The notes beneath the pieces are model-generated. The model was not told the DNA's origin. It worked only from the letters and a program-made list of their open reading frames with translations, and ran no database searches. Shown here one piece after another: positions 16,515 to 24,574 of a stretch of 36,496 nt of DNA (position 1 is the first letter of the stretch; every line of letters begins with the position of its first letter). Position numbers and translations under genes: made by a program. This stretch comes from Pseudomonas sp. PSB18 (lineage in GTDB: Bacteria; Pseudomonadota; Gammaproteobacteria; Pseudomonadales; Pseudomonadaceae). Location of the stretch: positions 1-36,496 of the forward strand of contig NZ_NOIN01000019.1 of assembly GCF_014596565.1 (NCBI RefSeq), given 5' to 3'.

Positions 16515-17969
16515 TCAGGCCTGGCCAACCGAGCTGAACGACGGGCTCGGTTGGGCGACCGGCTCACGCCGCGCCAGGGCAAAATACAACACCCCGCCGA
16601 GGAAGCAGCCGGTGAACCAGGCAAAGTTGGCCATTGGTTGCAGCAGCGGCGTGAAGGTGATCGCCACGCCCATCAGCGTCGCCGGGACCAGCGCCTTGAC
16701 CGCCGTCCAGTTGATACCACCGCTGTAGTAATAACGCCCGCTCGGTCCATCATTGAACAGCGCATCGACGTCAATCGACTGCTGTTTGATCAGGTAGAAA
16801 TCCACCAGCAGAATCCCGAACAACGGGCCGATGAAAGCGGCCAGCACGTCCAGGGTGTAATGAATCACTTCAGGATTGTTGAACAGGTTCCAGGGCGTGA
16901 TGAAAATCGACGTCAGCGCAGCGATCATACCGCCGGCACGCCAGCTGATCTTGCTGGGGGCGACGTTGGCGAAGTCGAAGGCCGGCGAGACGAAGTTGGC
17001 GACAATATTGATGCCGACGGTGGCCGTCACGAAAGCGAAGGCCCCGAGCAACACCGCCACATCGTTGTCGATGCGCGCCACGGTGGCGATCGGGTCATGG
17101 AGCATTTCGCCGAACACCGGCAAGGTCCCGGAAACAATCACCACGGTGACCAGCGAGAACGCCAGGAAATTCACCGGTAGCCCCCAGAAATTACCCCGGC
17201 GCACGTCAGACATGCTCCGGCAGTAGCGACTGAAATCGCCGAAATTAAGGGTCGGTCCGGAAAAATACGACACCACCAGCGCCGTCGCCACGATCACCTG
17301 ACCGAACGCCTGCCAGCCGGACAGGGATTTTTCCGCCAGCGTAAAGCTGATGTTGCTCCAACCGGCCTTCCACACAATCCAGCCGGCCAGCAGAAACATC
17401 ACGGCATAGACCACTGGCCCCGCCCAGTCGATGAAACGGCGGATCGACTCCATGCCCGTCCAGAATACCAGCGCCTGGACGAACCACAGGCTGAGGAAAC
17501 CAAACCAACCCAGGTAAGACAAACCGGCAAAATGCGGCGTCGCATACACGTCCATTGTGGGGAAGAACCGCAGCACCACGATGATCAGCGCACTGGACGC
17601 CAGGTATGTCTGAATGCCGTACCACGCGACGGCAATCAAGCCGCGAATCACCGCAGGGATGTTCGCCCCGAACACGCCGAACGCCAGCCGGCAGATCACC
17701 GGATACGGAACCGCCGCCTGCTGGCTCGGCTTGGCCACCAGGTTGGCGATCACCTGCACAATGCAAATCCCACCCAATAACGCGATCAACACCTGCCAAC
17801 TCGCCAAGCCCAAGGCGAACAGACTGGCGGCGAACACATAGCCACCGACGCTGTGCACATCACTCATCCAGAACGCGAAAATGTTGTACCAATTCCATTT
17901 CTGCGGCAGCGGGCCCAGGTCTTCGTTAAAGAGACGGGGGCTGTAGCCGTTGGGCAATTGCTCGGACAT
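16515..17969 (-). CDS. NCS1-family nucleobase/allantoin-type cation symporter
   Basis: 484 residues and about 12 helices. Family marks include the N-terminal NEDLGPLPQKWNWYNIFAFWMSD pattern, a helix-3 YGIQTYLASSAL, and TLNFGDFSRYCRS, the NCS1 cation/substrate motif. It groups with Mhp1/PucI-like transporters for hydantoins, allantoin or uracil rather than with the CodB-like protein at 10883. It faces the MFS gene tail to tail. Its 5' region carries three TTTGTATA(C) motifs that may be regulator sites. Substrate is not decided by sequence alone. Confidence 0.87.
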   Translation of the reverse strand: MSEQLPNGYSPRLFNEDLGPLPQKWNWYNIFAFWMSDVHSVGGYVFAASLFALGLASWQVLIALLGGICIVQVIANLVAKPSQQAAVPYPVICRLAFGVFGANIPAVIRGLIAVAWYGIQTYLASSALIIVVLRFFPTMDVYATPHFAGLSYLGWFGFLSLWFVQALVFWTGMESIRRFIDWAGPVVYAVMFLLAGWIVWKAGWSNISFTLAEKSLSGWQAFGQVIVATALVVSYFSGPTLNFGDFSRYCRSMSDVRRGNFWGLPVNFLAFSLVTVVIVSGTLPVFGEMLHDPIATVARIDNDVAVLLGAFAFVTATVGINIVANFVSPAFDFANVAPSKISWRAGGMIAALTSIFITPWNLFNNPEVIHYTLDVLAAFIGPLFGILLVDFYLIKQQSIDVDALFNDGPSGRYYYSGGINWTAVKALVPATLMGVAITFTPLLQPMANFAWFTGCFLGGVLYFALARREPVAQPSPSFSSVGQA

Positions 17970-18044
17970 CGCGGGGCTCCTTATGAGTACCGCCGTGCCC
18001 CCGAGACGACCTGCTCACCATACTGCGCACGGGAGCCGGCATGG

Positions 18045-18195
18045 TTTGTATACGAAGCGCTACGCAGAATGCGTGCCATGGGCGGGGGATGTTATACAAA
18101 CCGCGGTGTACGGCAGTGCTGCAAGGCAGCCAAGAAGATAGATATGCCCACGAACAGGGCGCTAGTGCATGCTAAAGGTGCAGGATTTTGTATAC
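18045..18195. promoter_or_regulatory. Three TTTGTATA(C) motifs, candidate regulator operators
   Basis: GGTTTGTATAC occurs at 18043-18053, its inverted form TTATACAAACC at 18092-18102, and TTTTGTATACAG at 18186-18197. The first two make a 10-bp inverted repeat 40 bp apart. The core TTGTATAC resembles operators bound by several GntR-family regulators, and the sites lie 75-230 nt upstream of the NCS1 symporter start. The regulator is not identified. Confidence 0.5.
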
Positions 18196-18206
18196 AGCAA
18201 AGAATC

Positions 18207-18339
18207 CGTGGCGAGGGAGCTTGCTCCCGCTGGGCTGCGAAGCAGCCCCAAACCAAGTGTGCTCGGTCAAAACTGGCACACCGAGGTGGCATATCGAGGG
18301 GCCGCTTCGCGACCCAGCGGGCACGTACTGTCTGCCACA
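18207..18339. repeat. Degenerate REPIN-like palindrome
   Basis: It begins CGTGGCGAGGGAGCTTGCTC with a GCTGGGCTGCGAAGCAGCCCC hairpin and ends with the inverted GGGGCCGCTTCGCGACCCAGC and a decayed TGCCACA. It is related to 6135-6281 and 12382-12514 but the outer arms no longer match well. It sits 24 nt past the stop of the CvfB-like gene. Confidence 0.75.
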
Positions 18340-18363
18340 GGGCCAGAAAGCTCTGTGGTCAAA

Positions 18364-19200
18364 TCAGCTCAACTCAATACGATCCGCATGAATGACAATC
18401 TGCCCATTCTTGTACAGCGCACCAATGGCTTTCTTGAAGTTGCCCTTGCTGACGCCAAACAGGCTGCTGATCAGCGCCGGATCGCTCTTGTCGCTGACCG
18501 GCAGGGTGCCATTGTTGTCGCGCAACTTGGCGAGGATCTTGGCATTCAGGCTGGTGGCGGCTTCCTGGCCCACCGGTTGCAGGCTCAGGCTGATCTTGCC
18601 GTCCCCTCGGACTTCCTTGATGTAACCTTTTTCCTGCTTGCCGGGGCGCAGGAACTTGAAGACTTCGTTCTTGTGGATAAGTCCCCAGTGGCGATTATTG
18701 ATGATCGCCTTGAAGCCCATGTCGGTGGCCTCGGCAACCAGCAGATCCACTTCCTGCCCCGGCGTGTAGTTGGCCGGCGTCTTGTCCAGATAACGGTCCA
18801 GGCGCGCCGTGGCGGTGATGCGGCGGGTGTGCTTGTCGAGATAGACGTGCACCACGCAATAATCCCCGGCAGCCATCTGGCGCTTCTCTTCCGAGAACGG
18901 CAACAACAGATCCTTGGGCAGGCCCCAGTCGAGGAACACACCGATGCTGTTGACTTCAACCACTTTCAGGCTGGCGAACTCACCGACCTGGACCTTGGGT
19001 TTTTCCGTGGTCGCGATCAGTTTGTCGTCGCTGTCCAGGTAAATAAAAACATTGAGCCAATCTTCATCTTCGCTGGGAATATCCTTGGGGATATAACGAT
19101 TGGGCAAAAGGATTTCACCGTCCGCACCACCGTCCAGATATAAACCGAAGTTCGTGTGTTTAACCACTTGCAAACTGTTGTAGCGCCCGACTAAAGCCAT
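18364..19200 (-). CDS. cvfB: CvfB-family S1-domain RNA-binding protein (YitL-like)
   Basis: 278 residues, the size of CvfB. Tandem S1-like OB domains are visible: residues ~1-62 (GRYNSLQVVKHTNFGLYLDG, then GEILLPNRY), ~70-130 (GEFASLKVVEVNSIGVFLDW, then KDLLLPFSE), ~146-205 (GQEVDLLVAEATDMGFKAII, then GKISLSLQP) and a C-terminal winged-helix (SSLFGVSKGNFKKAIGALYKN). GAGGG lies about 8 nt before the ATG. Homologues bind RNA and affect virulence-gene expression in Gram-positives; the role in Pseudomonas is not established. It is a stand-alone gene with REP-type sequence downstream. Confidence 0.85.
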   Translation of the reverse strand: MALVGRYNSLQVVKHTNFGLYLDGGADGEILLPNRYIPKDIPSEDEDWLNVFIYLDSDDKLIATTEKPKVQVGEFASLKVVEVNSIGVFLDWGLPKDLLLPFSEEKRQMAAGDYCVVHVYLDKHTRRITATARLDRYLDKTPANYTPGQEVDLLVAEATDMGFKAIINNRHWGLIHKNEVFKFLRPGKQEKGYIKEVRGDGKISLSLQPVGQEAATSLNAKILAKLRDNNGTLPVSDKSDPALISSLFGVSKGNFKKAIGALYKNGQIVIHADRIELS

Positions 19201-19538
19201 TTCCGAATACCCTCATTGCGTGGGCGGCATTCTACCCGGTTTTGCGGTGCGATTCGTGACCGAAGGGAAAGCGCCCGTCCCGACCTAGATTTTCCGGCGT
19301 TTTACCCGTGAAGCGGCCATTCGTCAGGCAGACGACGCTCGGTGCGGCCGATTCGCACAGACCGCCCGACGTTATATTTCCCCCTCGGTTGTTATTTAAA
19401 ACAGTGGCTTAGGGCATTGAGTGCGGCTTAAATCCGCCAATTGTCCAGTCTCGTCCAGATCAATCAGCGGGATATCAGCCAAGCAAGGGTCATGTATTTC
19501 CTGTACGATGCCTGGCCCAATTAATTATCGACAGGTTA
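19201..19538. promoter_or_regulatory. Intergenic region between the divergent CvfB-like gene and the small basic-protein gene
   Basis: 338 nt. The 19360-19400 part is AT-rich and suitable for promoters, but no clear hexamer pair was found. Near its right end an 11-codon frame (19492-19524, ATG preceded by AAGGGT) ends just before the 62-codon gene. No repeat or structured RNA was recognised. Confidence 0.4.
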
Positions 19539-19727
19539 ATGGCCGCCATGCGTGTAAAAGCATCCAACAGCAAAGCAAAGCCAGCTCCAGCCGTTGAAAC
19601 CAGCGAATCGATCAACGATCAAATCGCTGCGTTCCTCAAGTCCGGCGGTGAAATCCAGCAAATCGCCAAAGGCGTCAGCGGCCAGACATTCGGCCCGTCC
19701 AAGCAGATCAGCCTGGGCAAAAAATAA
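19539..19727 (+). CDS. Small basic conserved-looking protein of unknown function, 62 residues
   Basis: Two in-frame ATGs (19539 and 19548) are possible; neither has a textbook ribosome site, and the first has only CAGG close by. The first ~20 residues are Lys/Ala/Pro-rich and probably disordered. The rest has an amphipathic core, NDQIAAFLKSGGEIQQIAKG, and ends QISLGKK. There is no signal peptide. Coding appearance (third-position GC, plausible composition) supports a real gene. No family recognised. Confidence 0.6.
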   Translation: MAAMRVKASNSKAKPAPAVETSESINDQIAAFLKSGGEIQQIAKGVSGQTFGPSKQISLGKK

Positions 19728-19745
19728 TCCCCGCGTCACCTGGTC

Positions 19746-19775
19746 CCAAAGCGCTTTGAGCTTCGAAGCGCTTGG
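19746..19775. terminator. Hairpin with AAGCGCTT arms after the small gene
   Basis: CC(A)AAGCGCTT and AAGCGCTTGG pair across a short loop with one bulged A, giving a stem of about 10 bp. It begins 18 nt past the stop of the 62-codon gene. No T-tract follows, so it is a candidate terminator only. Confidence 0.35.
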
Positions 19776-19861
19776 ACTGGAACCTTCCCCCGCCACATCC
19801 CACTCGTAAAAATCGACGAACGGCCTTCATCGCCGGGTATTCGCCGGTATGCTTGCACCTC

Positions 19862-19889
19862 TCTAGCTCAAGCGTTCTAGCTCAAGTGC
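19862..19889 (+). repeat. Tandem 14-nt repeat before the porin gene
   Basis: Two copies of TCTAGCTCAAG(C/T)G(T/C) lie side by side, followed by a decayed partial copy TCCAGCTTGTC to 19900. They lie 30-70 nt upstream of the TorF-like gene, where they could affect its leader. Confidence 0.55.
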
Positions 19890-19929
19890 TCCAGCTTGTC
19901 CTGCTCCTCGCTAATTCACGGAGTGAAGC

Positions 19930-20646
19930 ATGCGTATCCCCATTGCCCTGCTGACCCTCAGCCTGTTGGCCTGTCCACCTGCTCACGGACAGATCTTCCA
20001 GCGTGAACTCGGCGACTTCGACCTCAAGCTCGGCACCAGCCCCAGCCGCAGCATGGCCCAGGGCCTCGTCACGCCTTCGAGCACCGGCTCGTTTCACGGT
20101 GGCCTGGACCTGAGCCACGACAGCGGTTGGTACTTTGGACAATGGTCACCCAGCGCCGGCCTGACGTCATCCGCCAATCTCGAGGTGGATTCCTACATGG
20201 GCTTCAAACAGCCCTTCGACCAAACCCTGGGCTACGAGGTCGGCCTGATCCACTACAGCTACCCCACCGTCGACACCCTCGACAGCCAGGAACTCTATGG
20301 CGGCCTGACCGTGCTCGGCAGCCGTTTCGGCGCGGCCCTGAGCAACGACCCAGACAAACAGAACAGCACGCTGTTCGCCGACCTGGGCGGTAACGTGCCG
20401 TTCGGCATCGGCGTCAGCGCCAAATACACCACCCATCAGCTAAACACGCCGGTTTCGGTCGAGAACGGCTACGTAGGCAGCTTCAGCGACTGGTCGTTGA
20501 AAATTTCCCGTCCGTGGCGCGGCCTCGACCTGGACCTGATCTACAGCGACTCCAGCCTCAGCGGCAGCAGCTGTTCGGCCTACTCCGGTCACAACAGCGA
20601 ATGCGACGGCCTGCTGACCCTGAAGATGGCCCATCCGTTTTACTAA
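19930..20646 (+). CDS. TorF-family putative porin / outer-membrane beta-barrel
   Basis: 238 residues; GGAG lies 6 nt before the ATG. A signal peptide ends at about residue 21 (HGQ or just before). The rest alternates short amphipathic strands with turns (GGLDLSHDSGWYFGQWSPSA, NLEVDSYMGFKQ, YEVGLIHYSYP, ELYGGLTVLGSRFGAALS) and ends with HPFY, an aromatic C-terminus typical of outer-membrane barrels. The WYFGQWSPS pattern is that of the Gcw_chp (TIGR02001) / TorF family. Role as a pore or a structural outer-membrane protein is inferred. Monocistronic; a tandem repeat precedes it. Confidence 0.75.
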   Translation: MRIPIALLTLSLLACPPAHGQIFQRELGDFDLKLGTSPSRSMAQGLVTPSSTGSFHGGLDLSHDSGWYFGQWSPSAGLTSSANLEVDSYMGFKQPFDQTLGYEVGLIHYSYPTVDTLDSQELYGGLTVLGSRFGAALSNDPDKQNSTLFADLGGNVPFGIGVSAKYTTHQLNTPVSVENGYVGSFSDWSLKISRPWRGLDLDLIYSDSSLSGSSCSAYSGHNSECDGLLTLKMAHPFY

Positions 20647-20727
20647 GGGTTACGTATTCAATCGGCTGAACTGCCGCGCGCCTGCCATGCTCAAACAGAA
20701 CACCGATGGCTTCGCAAGGACTCGCTC

Positions 20728-21594
20728 ATGTCGCGCTGGCTTACACGCACCGTCACGTTTATCGCCCTCCTGTTGTTGCTCACGGCCTGTACCCGCATTG
20801 GTCTGGCCTACCGCAACCTCGACCTGATCATCCCCTGGACCCTCAATGACTACCTGGAGATCAACGGCGAGCAAAAAGATTGGTTCGACGAACGTCTCAA
20901 GGAGCACCTGAGCTGGCACTGCACCACGCAGTTGCCCGGTTACCTCGATTGGCTGGACCGCTTGAAGACCATGGTCCAGACCGATCAGGTGACCGACGAA
21001 GCCCTGCAACAACGCACTCGGGAAGCCAAGGCCGCCATCGCCGAAACCGCTCGGGAAATCACCCCGTCAGCCATCGAGTTGCTGCAAGGCCTGAACGACG
21101 AACAGGTCGCCGACATGGACGCCGCGTTCATCAAGGATCAGCGCAAGCGCCAGCAGGAATACCTCAAGCCTTCGCTGCAACAGCAGATCCAGGAACGCAG
21201 CGAGCGAATGGAAAAACGCCTGAACGACTGGCTCGGCCCCCTCAACATCGCCCAACGTCAGCGCGTGGTGGCCTGGTCCACTGCCCTGGGCGACCAGAAC
21301 CAGCAATGGATCGCCAACCGCGCCCACTGGCAAAACCAGTTCAGCGCCGCCGTGGCCCAGCGCCACGCCCCCGACTTTCCGAAACGCATTGAGCAACTGC
21401 TGGTCAACCGCGAAAGCCTATGGACCCCGGCCTACCGCGAGGCCTACAACAACACCGAAGCCCAGGCCCGCAGCCTGCTGATCGACCTGATGGCCGATAG
21501 CACCCCGCCCCAGCGCGAACGGTTGCTGAAGAAAATCGATGGGGTGAAGAAGGATTTCAGTGATTTGAAGTGCCTGAAAGCGGCAAGAAGCTGA
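20728..21594 (+). CDS. DUF6279-family lipoprotein
   Basis: 288 residues. The signal peptide ends in the lipobox LTAC (Cys21). The mature part is helical and charged: the YRNLDLIIPWTLNDYLEING and GEQKDWFDERLKEHLSWH motifs identify the family, and the centre (~residues 130-170) is a Gln/Arg/Lys-rich helix. AAGGA lies 7 nt before the ATG. It is anchored in the periplasm or outer membrane; no biochemical role known. It ends just before a REP pair and converges on the DUF2513-like gene. Confidence 0.82.
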   Translation: MSRWLTRTVTFIALLLLLTACTRIGLAYRNLDLIIPWTLNDYLEINGEQKDWFDERLKEHLSWHCTTQLPGYLDWLDRLKTMVQTDQVTDEALQQRTREAKAAIAETAREITPSAIELLQGLNDEQVADMDAAFIKDQRKRQQEYLKPSLQQQIQERSERMEKRLNDWLGPLNIAQRQRVVAWSTALGDQNQQWIANRAHWQNQFSAAVAQRHAPDFPKRIEQLLVNRESLWTPAYREAYNNTEAQARSLLIDLMADSTPPQRERLLKKIDGVKKDFSDLKCLKAARS

Positions 21595-21626
21595 ACGAAC
21601 AAGCTCTCAAAAACACTGAGAACCCC

Positions 21627-21716
21627 TGTGGGAGCGAGCCTGCTCGCGATAGCGGAGTGTCATCCTGCATACATGGCGACTGACACACCGCCATCGCGAG
21701 CAGGCTCGCTCCCACA
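21627..21716. repeat. REPIN-like palindrome (TGTGGGAGCGAG type)
   Basis: The outer arms match those of 13975-14063 base for base over more than 20 nt, while the centre differs. It occupies the gap between the convergent DUF6279 and DUF2513-like genes and could end transcription from both sides. Confidence 0.88.
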
Positions 21717-21733
21717 AATGTTGTGTACAACCC

Positions 21734-22126
21734 TCAGGCAATCTGCGCCTTCGAAGCCAAGTCATCAAAGGTAAACTCATCCAGCGCATCCTCCTGCTCA
21801 TCCAACACCTGACGCGGATGATCATTACCAGGAATGCTGCTGTCGATCAGGCTCAACAAGCGCGAACCCCGTACCGTCAGCACGAAATTCTCGCCATTGC
21901 CGCCCTCTTCCTCCGGCCGAGGCGCAATGAAGCCACGCTCCAGCAGCAACTTCTCATACTCCCCGGCGACCGCCTTCAGATGATCGAGGTTCTCTATCTC
22001 CTCGCCTGCGGCCGCCTTCGCCGCCGCGTACTGCTCCGCATAAGGCCGAGGGGTAAAACTGTGGCCGGCGCCGTTCTGCACTTCGTGCAACAACCGTTCG
22101 ATCAAGTCCCAATTATAAGTCGTCAT
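21734..22126 (-). CDS. DUF2513-like hypothetical protein
   Basis: 130 residues, soluble, acidic C-terminus. The opening YNWDLIERLLHEVQNG and the later HLKAVAGEYEKLLLERGFI and LTVRGSRLLSLID resemble DUF2513, a winged-helix-like family with a W/M-D-L-I-R-K-I-L-x-x-I-E start found in phage and chromosomal loci. GGAGG lies upstream at slightly long spacing (10 nt). Stand-alone gene; function unknown. Family assignment is by pattern only. Confidence 0.6.
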   Translation of the reverse strand: MTTYNWDLIERLLHEVQNGAGHSFTPRPYAEQYAAAKAAAGEEIENLDHLKAVAGEYEKLLLERGFIAPRPEEEGGNGENFVLTVRGSRLLSLIDSSIPGNDHPRQVLDEQEDALDEFTFDDLASKAQIA

Positions 22127-22300
22127 CCTGGTCCATCCTCCAAAGAGTGAGATGTCTACTTAAGTTGTGACCGAGGCGCCACGCCACCGTTCAGCCAGGC
22201 TTCCAGGCGAACCTTCTGGCCAACCGACCAACGGTCTGTCGAATTCATCCAGGGCCAGACGACCACTGGTTGAAACGCCCTGCCTCCAGGAGAAATCACC

Positions 22301-23032
22301 ATGAACGTAGAGAATCATCCAGTCGTCTCGCGGGAAGAATGGCTCAAGGCCCGCCAACAACACCTGGCCCACGAAAAAGCCTTCACCCGCGAACGGGACA
22401 AACTCAGCGCCGAACGCCGCGCCCTGCCCTGGGTCAAGATCGACAAGCCCTACCGCTTCCAGGGGCCTGACGGCGAACTCAGCCTGGCCGACCTGTTCGG
22501 CGGCCGCAGCCAACTGATCGTCTACCACTTCATGTTCGGCCCCGGCTGGACTGAAGGCTGCCAAGGCTGCTCCTTCCTCTCCGACCACATCGACGGCGTC
22601 AACCAACATCTGGCCCACCACGATGTGGCGGTGGTCGCCGTCTCCCGTGCCCCGTTCGCCGAATTCCAACCGTTCAAACGCCGCATGGGCTGGGCCTTCG
22701 ACTGGGTCTCCTCAAACGGTTGCGACTTCAACTACGACTTCGGCGTCAGCTTCAAAGCCGAAGACACCGCCGCCGGAACGGCCACCTACAACTACGAAAA
22801 AACCGACACTGCCGAAGGCGAACTCCCCGGCCTGAGCGTCTTCTATCGCAACGAAGCCGGCGAGATCTTTCACACCTACTCAACCTATGCGCGAGGTCTG
22901 GACATGCTGGTCGGCACCTACCAATACCTCGACCTGGCGCCCAAGGGGCGTAATGAGGACGAGATCATGGACTGGGTACGGCATCACGATAAGTACGAGG
23001 ATGCGAAGCCTCATAGTTGCTGCCACGGTTGA
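22301..23032 (+). CDS. DUF899 thioredoxin-like protein
   Basis: 243 residues, full length for DUF899. The fold is thioredoxin-like with a C-x-x-C pair at C87/C90 (GWTEGCQGCSFLSDHIDG) in the peroxiredoxin-type position. Further family marks are RFQGPDGELSLADLFGGRSQ, VSRAPFAEFQPFKRRMGW and FHTYSTYARGLDMLVGTYQY. No signal peptide, so cytoplasmic. The end carries an additional Cys pair (HSCCHG). AGGAG lies 8 nt before the ATG. The reaction is unknown; a thiol redox role is likely. No partner gene is evident. Confidence 0.85.
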   Translation: MNVENHPVVSREEWLKARQQHLAHEKAFTRERDKLSAERRALPWVKIDKPYRFQGPDGELSLADLFGGRSQLIVYHFMFGPGWTEGCQGCSFLSDHIDGVNQHLAHHDVAVVAVSRAPFAEFQPFKRRMGWAFDWVSSNGCDFNYDFGVSFKAEDTAAGTATYNYEKTDTAEGELPGLSVFYRNEAGEIFHTYSTYARGLDMLVGTYQYLDLAPKGRNEDEIMDWVRHHDKYEDAKPHSCCHG

Positions 23033-23070
23033 TGCGAAGACTCATCTAACCTCAGTCGAGCAAAGCCCCC

Positions 23071-23100
23071 TGTGACGAGGGGCTTGCTCCTGCTCGGCCG
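23071..23100. repeat. Single degenerate REP half
   Basis: TGTGACGAGGGGCTTGCTCC followed by TGCTCGGCC resembles the left arm of the REPs at 6135 and 18207. No inverted partner follows. It separates the convergent ends of the DUF899 and lipoprotein genes. Confidence 0.5.
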
Positions 23101-23143
23101 AACAGCAAACGCGCGGTCACCCGTTTCGCATTGGCTAACCAGA

Positions 23144-23704
23144 TCAGAGGCTAGGTGTACTCGCAACAGGAACGCGCTGTTGAGGCTGCGTGGTGTCATA
23201 GACATGCAGTTCACAGCCCTGACCCACAAACTGAAACTCCGCCAGATAAACCTTACCTTTCTCCGGCGTGAACGTGGTGTTGATCGGACCACAGCGGTAG
23301 CCACGGTTGATACTCTCACCACTGGCGTAACCTGATACCTCGAATGGCTGATCGGGATCAGCTTGTACTTCCAATTGAGGGAAGTGCTTCAAAGTCGCGC
23401 TGTGAGTCGCTTCGTTAAGCTTGGCGATCCAGCCGAACACTTTGCCACGACCGGAATCCACTACGATGCCCTGCACATCCAGGCGCTGGTCAGGATCCGT
23501 TGCACGCCTGATCGAAAACTCTACCGGGACGACGTTGCCGGTCGCTTTCATGATGACCTTGGCGTGCTGGGCGTCGGCGGTCACTTTGTTTTGCTGGAGT
23601 TGGATACCGTTGTTGAGCAGGGTTGGGGAAGAGTCTCGGATGTTGGATTTGCAGCCTGGTAACGTCAGGACAAGGGACAGCAACAGCAGCGTGGTTTTCT
23701 TCAT
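23144..23704 (-). CDS. Hypothetical lipoprotein
   Basis: 186 residues from ATG 23704, which has GGAG 5 nt upstream; an upstream in-frame start (23719) would put the ribosome site inside the coding region. The start is MKKTTLLLLSLVLTLPGCKS, with lipobox LPGC (Cys18). The mature region has no recognised domain: a beta-rich block (VVPVEFSIRRATDPDQRLDV), then RGYRCGPINTTFTPEKGKVY and a final VGQGCELHVYD. Likely outer-membrane anchored. It is the last ordinary gene before the AT-rich CDI-linked array, separated from it by 124 nt. Confidence 0.75.
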   Translation of the reverse strand: MKKTTLLLLSLVLTLPGCKSNIRDSSPTLLNNGIQLQQNKVTADAQHAKVIMKATGNVVPVEFSIRRATDPDQRLDVQGIVVDSGRGKVFGWIAKLNEATHSATLKHFPQLEVQADPDQPFEVSGYASGESINRGYRCGPINTTFTPEKGKVYLAEFQFVGQGCELHVYDTTQPQQRVPVASTPSL

Positions 23705-23828
23705 AAATGCTCCAAGCACATCGTTAAAAATTAGCTTCCATCAACAAGCCAAAACCGACTTTTATATATCCAAGCCTCACCTTCCGCTTGAGAAGAAGCC
23801 AGCAGAACGGCCTTCTGACTCAACCCCC

Positions 23829-24146
23829 TCAGTCATATAGCTCATGCCTAAGCAAACAAAAATCAGAGCTCAATAGGTGCCTAATTTCCTCAGAGCGAGT
23901 GGTCATATCTACGTAAAGAAGAACAGAATACTCACCCATTTTTCGCTCAACAGCTTCCCCATCAAAAGGATCGATATTGTGCTTCAAAACAAATTTTTCT
24001 GACTCATTATCACCGAAGCGATAATAAACACCTCCTTGATATGCACTCTCTCTTTCCTCAAAGAAAATCTTTAAGCATTCCTCGACCTTTAATCTCACCT
24101 CAAAAAGCGTAAAACCTTTCGATCCGTACAAATCATAAGCGGCCAC
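23829..24146 (-). CDS. Unrecognised small protein; candidate orphan immunity protein
   Basis: 105 residues beginning at GTG 24146, 7 nt after the stop of the upstream gene and with GGAG about 10 nt upstream, so it is translationally coupled. Composition is acidic and aromatic (GGVYYRFGDNESEKFVLKHN, KMGEYSVLLYVDMTT), soluble with no signal. AT-rich sequence and the position downstream of a CDI toxin suggest an immunity gene left from an earlier toxin tail, which is inference. No family was recognised. Confidence 0.6.
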   Translation of the reverse strand: MAAYDLYGSKGFTLFEVRLKVEECLKIFFEERESAYQGGVYYRFGDNESEKFVLKHNIDPFDGEAVERKMGEYSVLLYVDMTTRSEEIRHLLSSDFCLLRHELYD

Positions 24147-24153
24147 CCACCGT

Positions 24154-24501
24154 TTACTCCCAAATAAACCCAGGTGAAACTCTGCAAGTCAACCCGACAG
24201 AAGAGAGAACACTCCTAACTCGCAAAACTTCCCTAGCTCGCCCAGAAAACACGATAAAAACACCTCCCTGAAGAGCTTCTCTAGACATTAAAAAATTTAA
24301 ACTCGTTATTTCAGATACGACTTTAATATGACTTTCATTCTTATAGTTTCCACTACACCTAACCTCGTAGACGGTCTCATCCACCTGAACACCTGGAATT
24401 TGTGTTGTCAATGCTGACCAATCGCAGTTAGGACACCTTAATCCTTGTGTGCTAGCCTGCCTGAAGACTTCCAACTTTTCTCCACAGCGCTCACATGCCA
24501 T
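24154..24501 (-). CDS. Unrecognised small zinc-ribbon protein downstream of the CDI locus
   Basis: 115 residues. The N-terminus has CERCGEKLEV and CPNCDW, a C-x2-C / C-x2-C zinc ribbon. The C-terminal half (SREALQGGVFIVFSGRAREV, then LRVRSVLSSVGLTCRVSP) has the helix-strand-helix-strand rhythm of an L7/L12- or ClpS-like domain; this is loose resemblance only. AT-rich, in operon with the next gene (7-nt gap). Position suggests an immunity or accessory gene of the CDI locus; not proven. Confidence 0.6.
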   Translation of the reverse strand: MACERCGEKLEVFRQASTQGLRCPNCDWSALTTQIPGVQVDETVYEVRCSGNYKNESHIKVVSEITSLNFLMSREALQGGVFIVFSGRAREVLRVRSVLSSVGLTCRVSPGFIWE

Positions 24502-24574
24502 ACTATTTTTCGTCCTGGTTCATCTGAGTTCAGGGTACATGGGATTTGGGCGAGAAACACAGCTATTCAGGCCA

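Larger units (their letters stand above)
17970..18363. promoter_or_regulatory. Intergenic region upstream of the NCS1 symporter
   Basis: 394 nt without a convincing gene. The left part is the 5' region of the leftward NCS1 symporter and holds three TTTGTATA(C) motifs. The right part is a REPIN-like palindrome just beyond the end of the CvfB-like gene. No promoter hexamers were assigned with confidence. Confidence 0.55.

Noticed and set aside
23071..23100. A second REPIN pair at the DUF899 end
   Set aside because: Only one degenerate arm is present; no inverted partner found, so it is listed as a single REP half.
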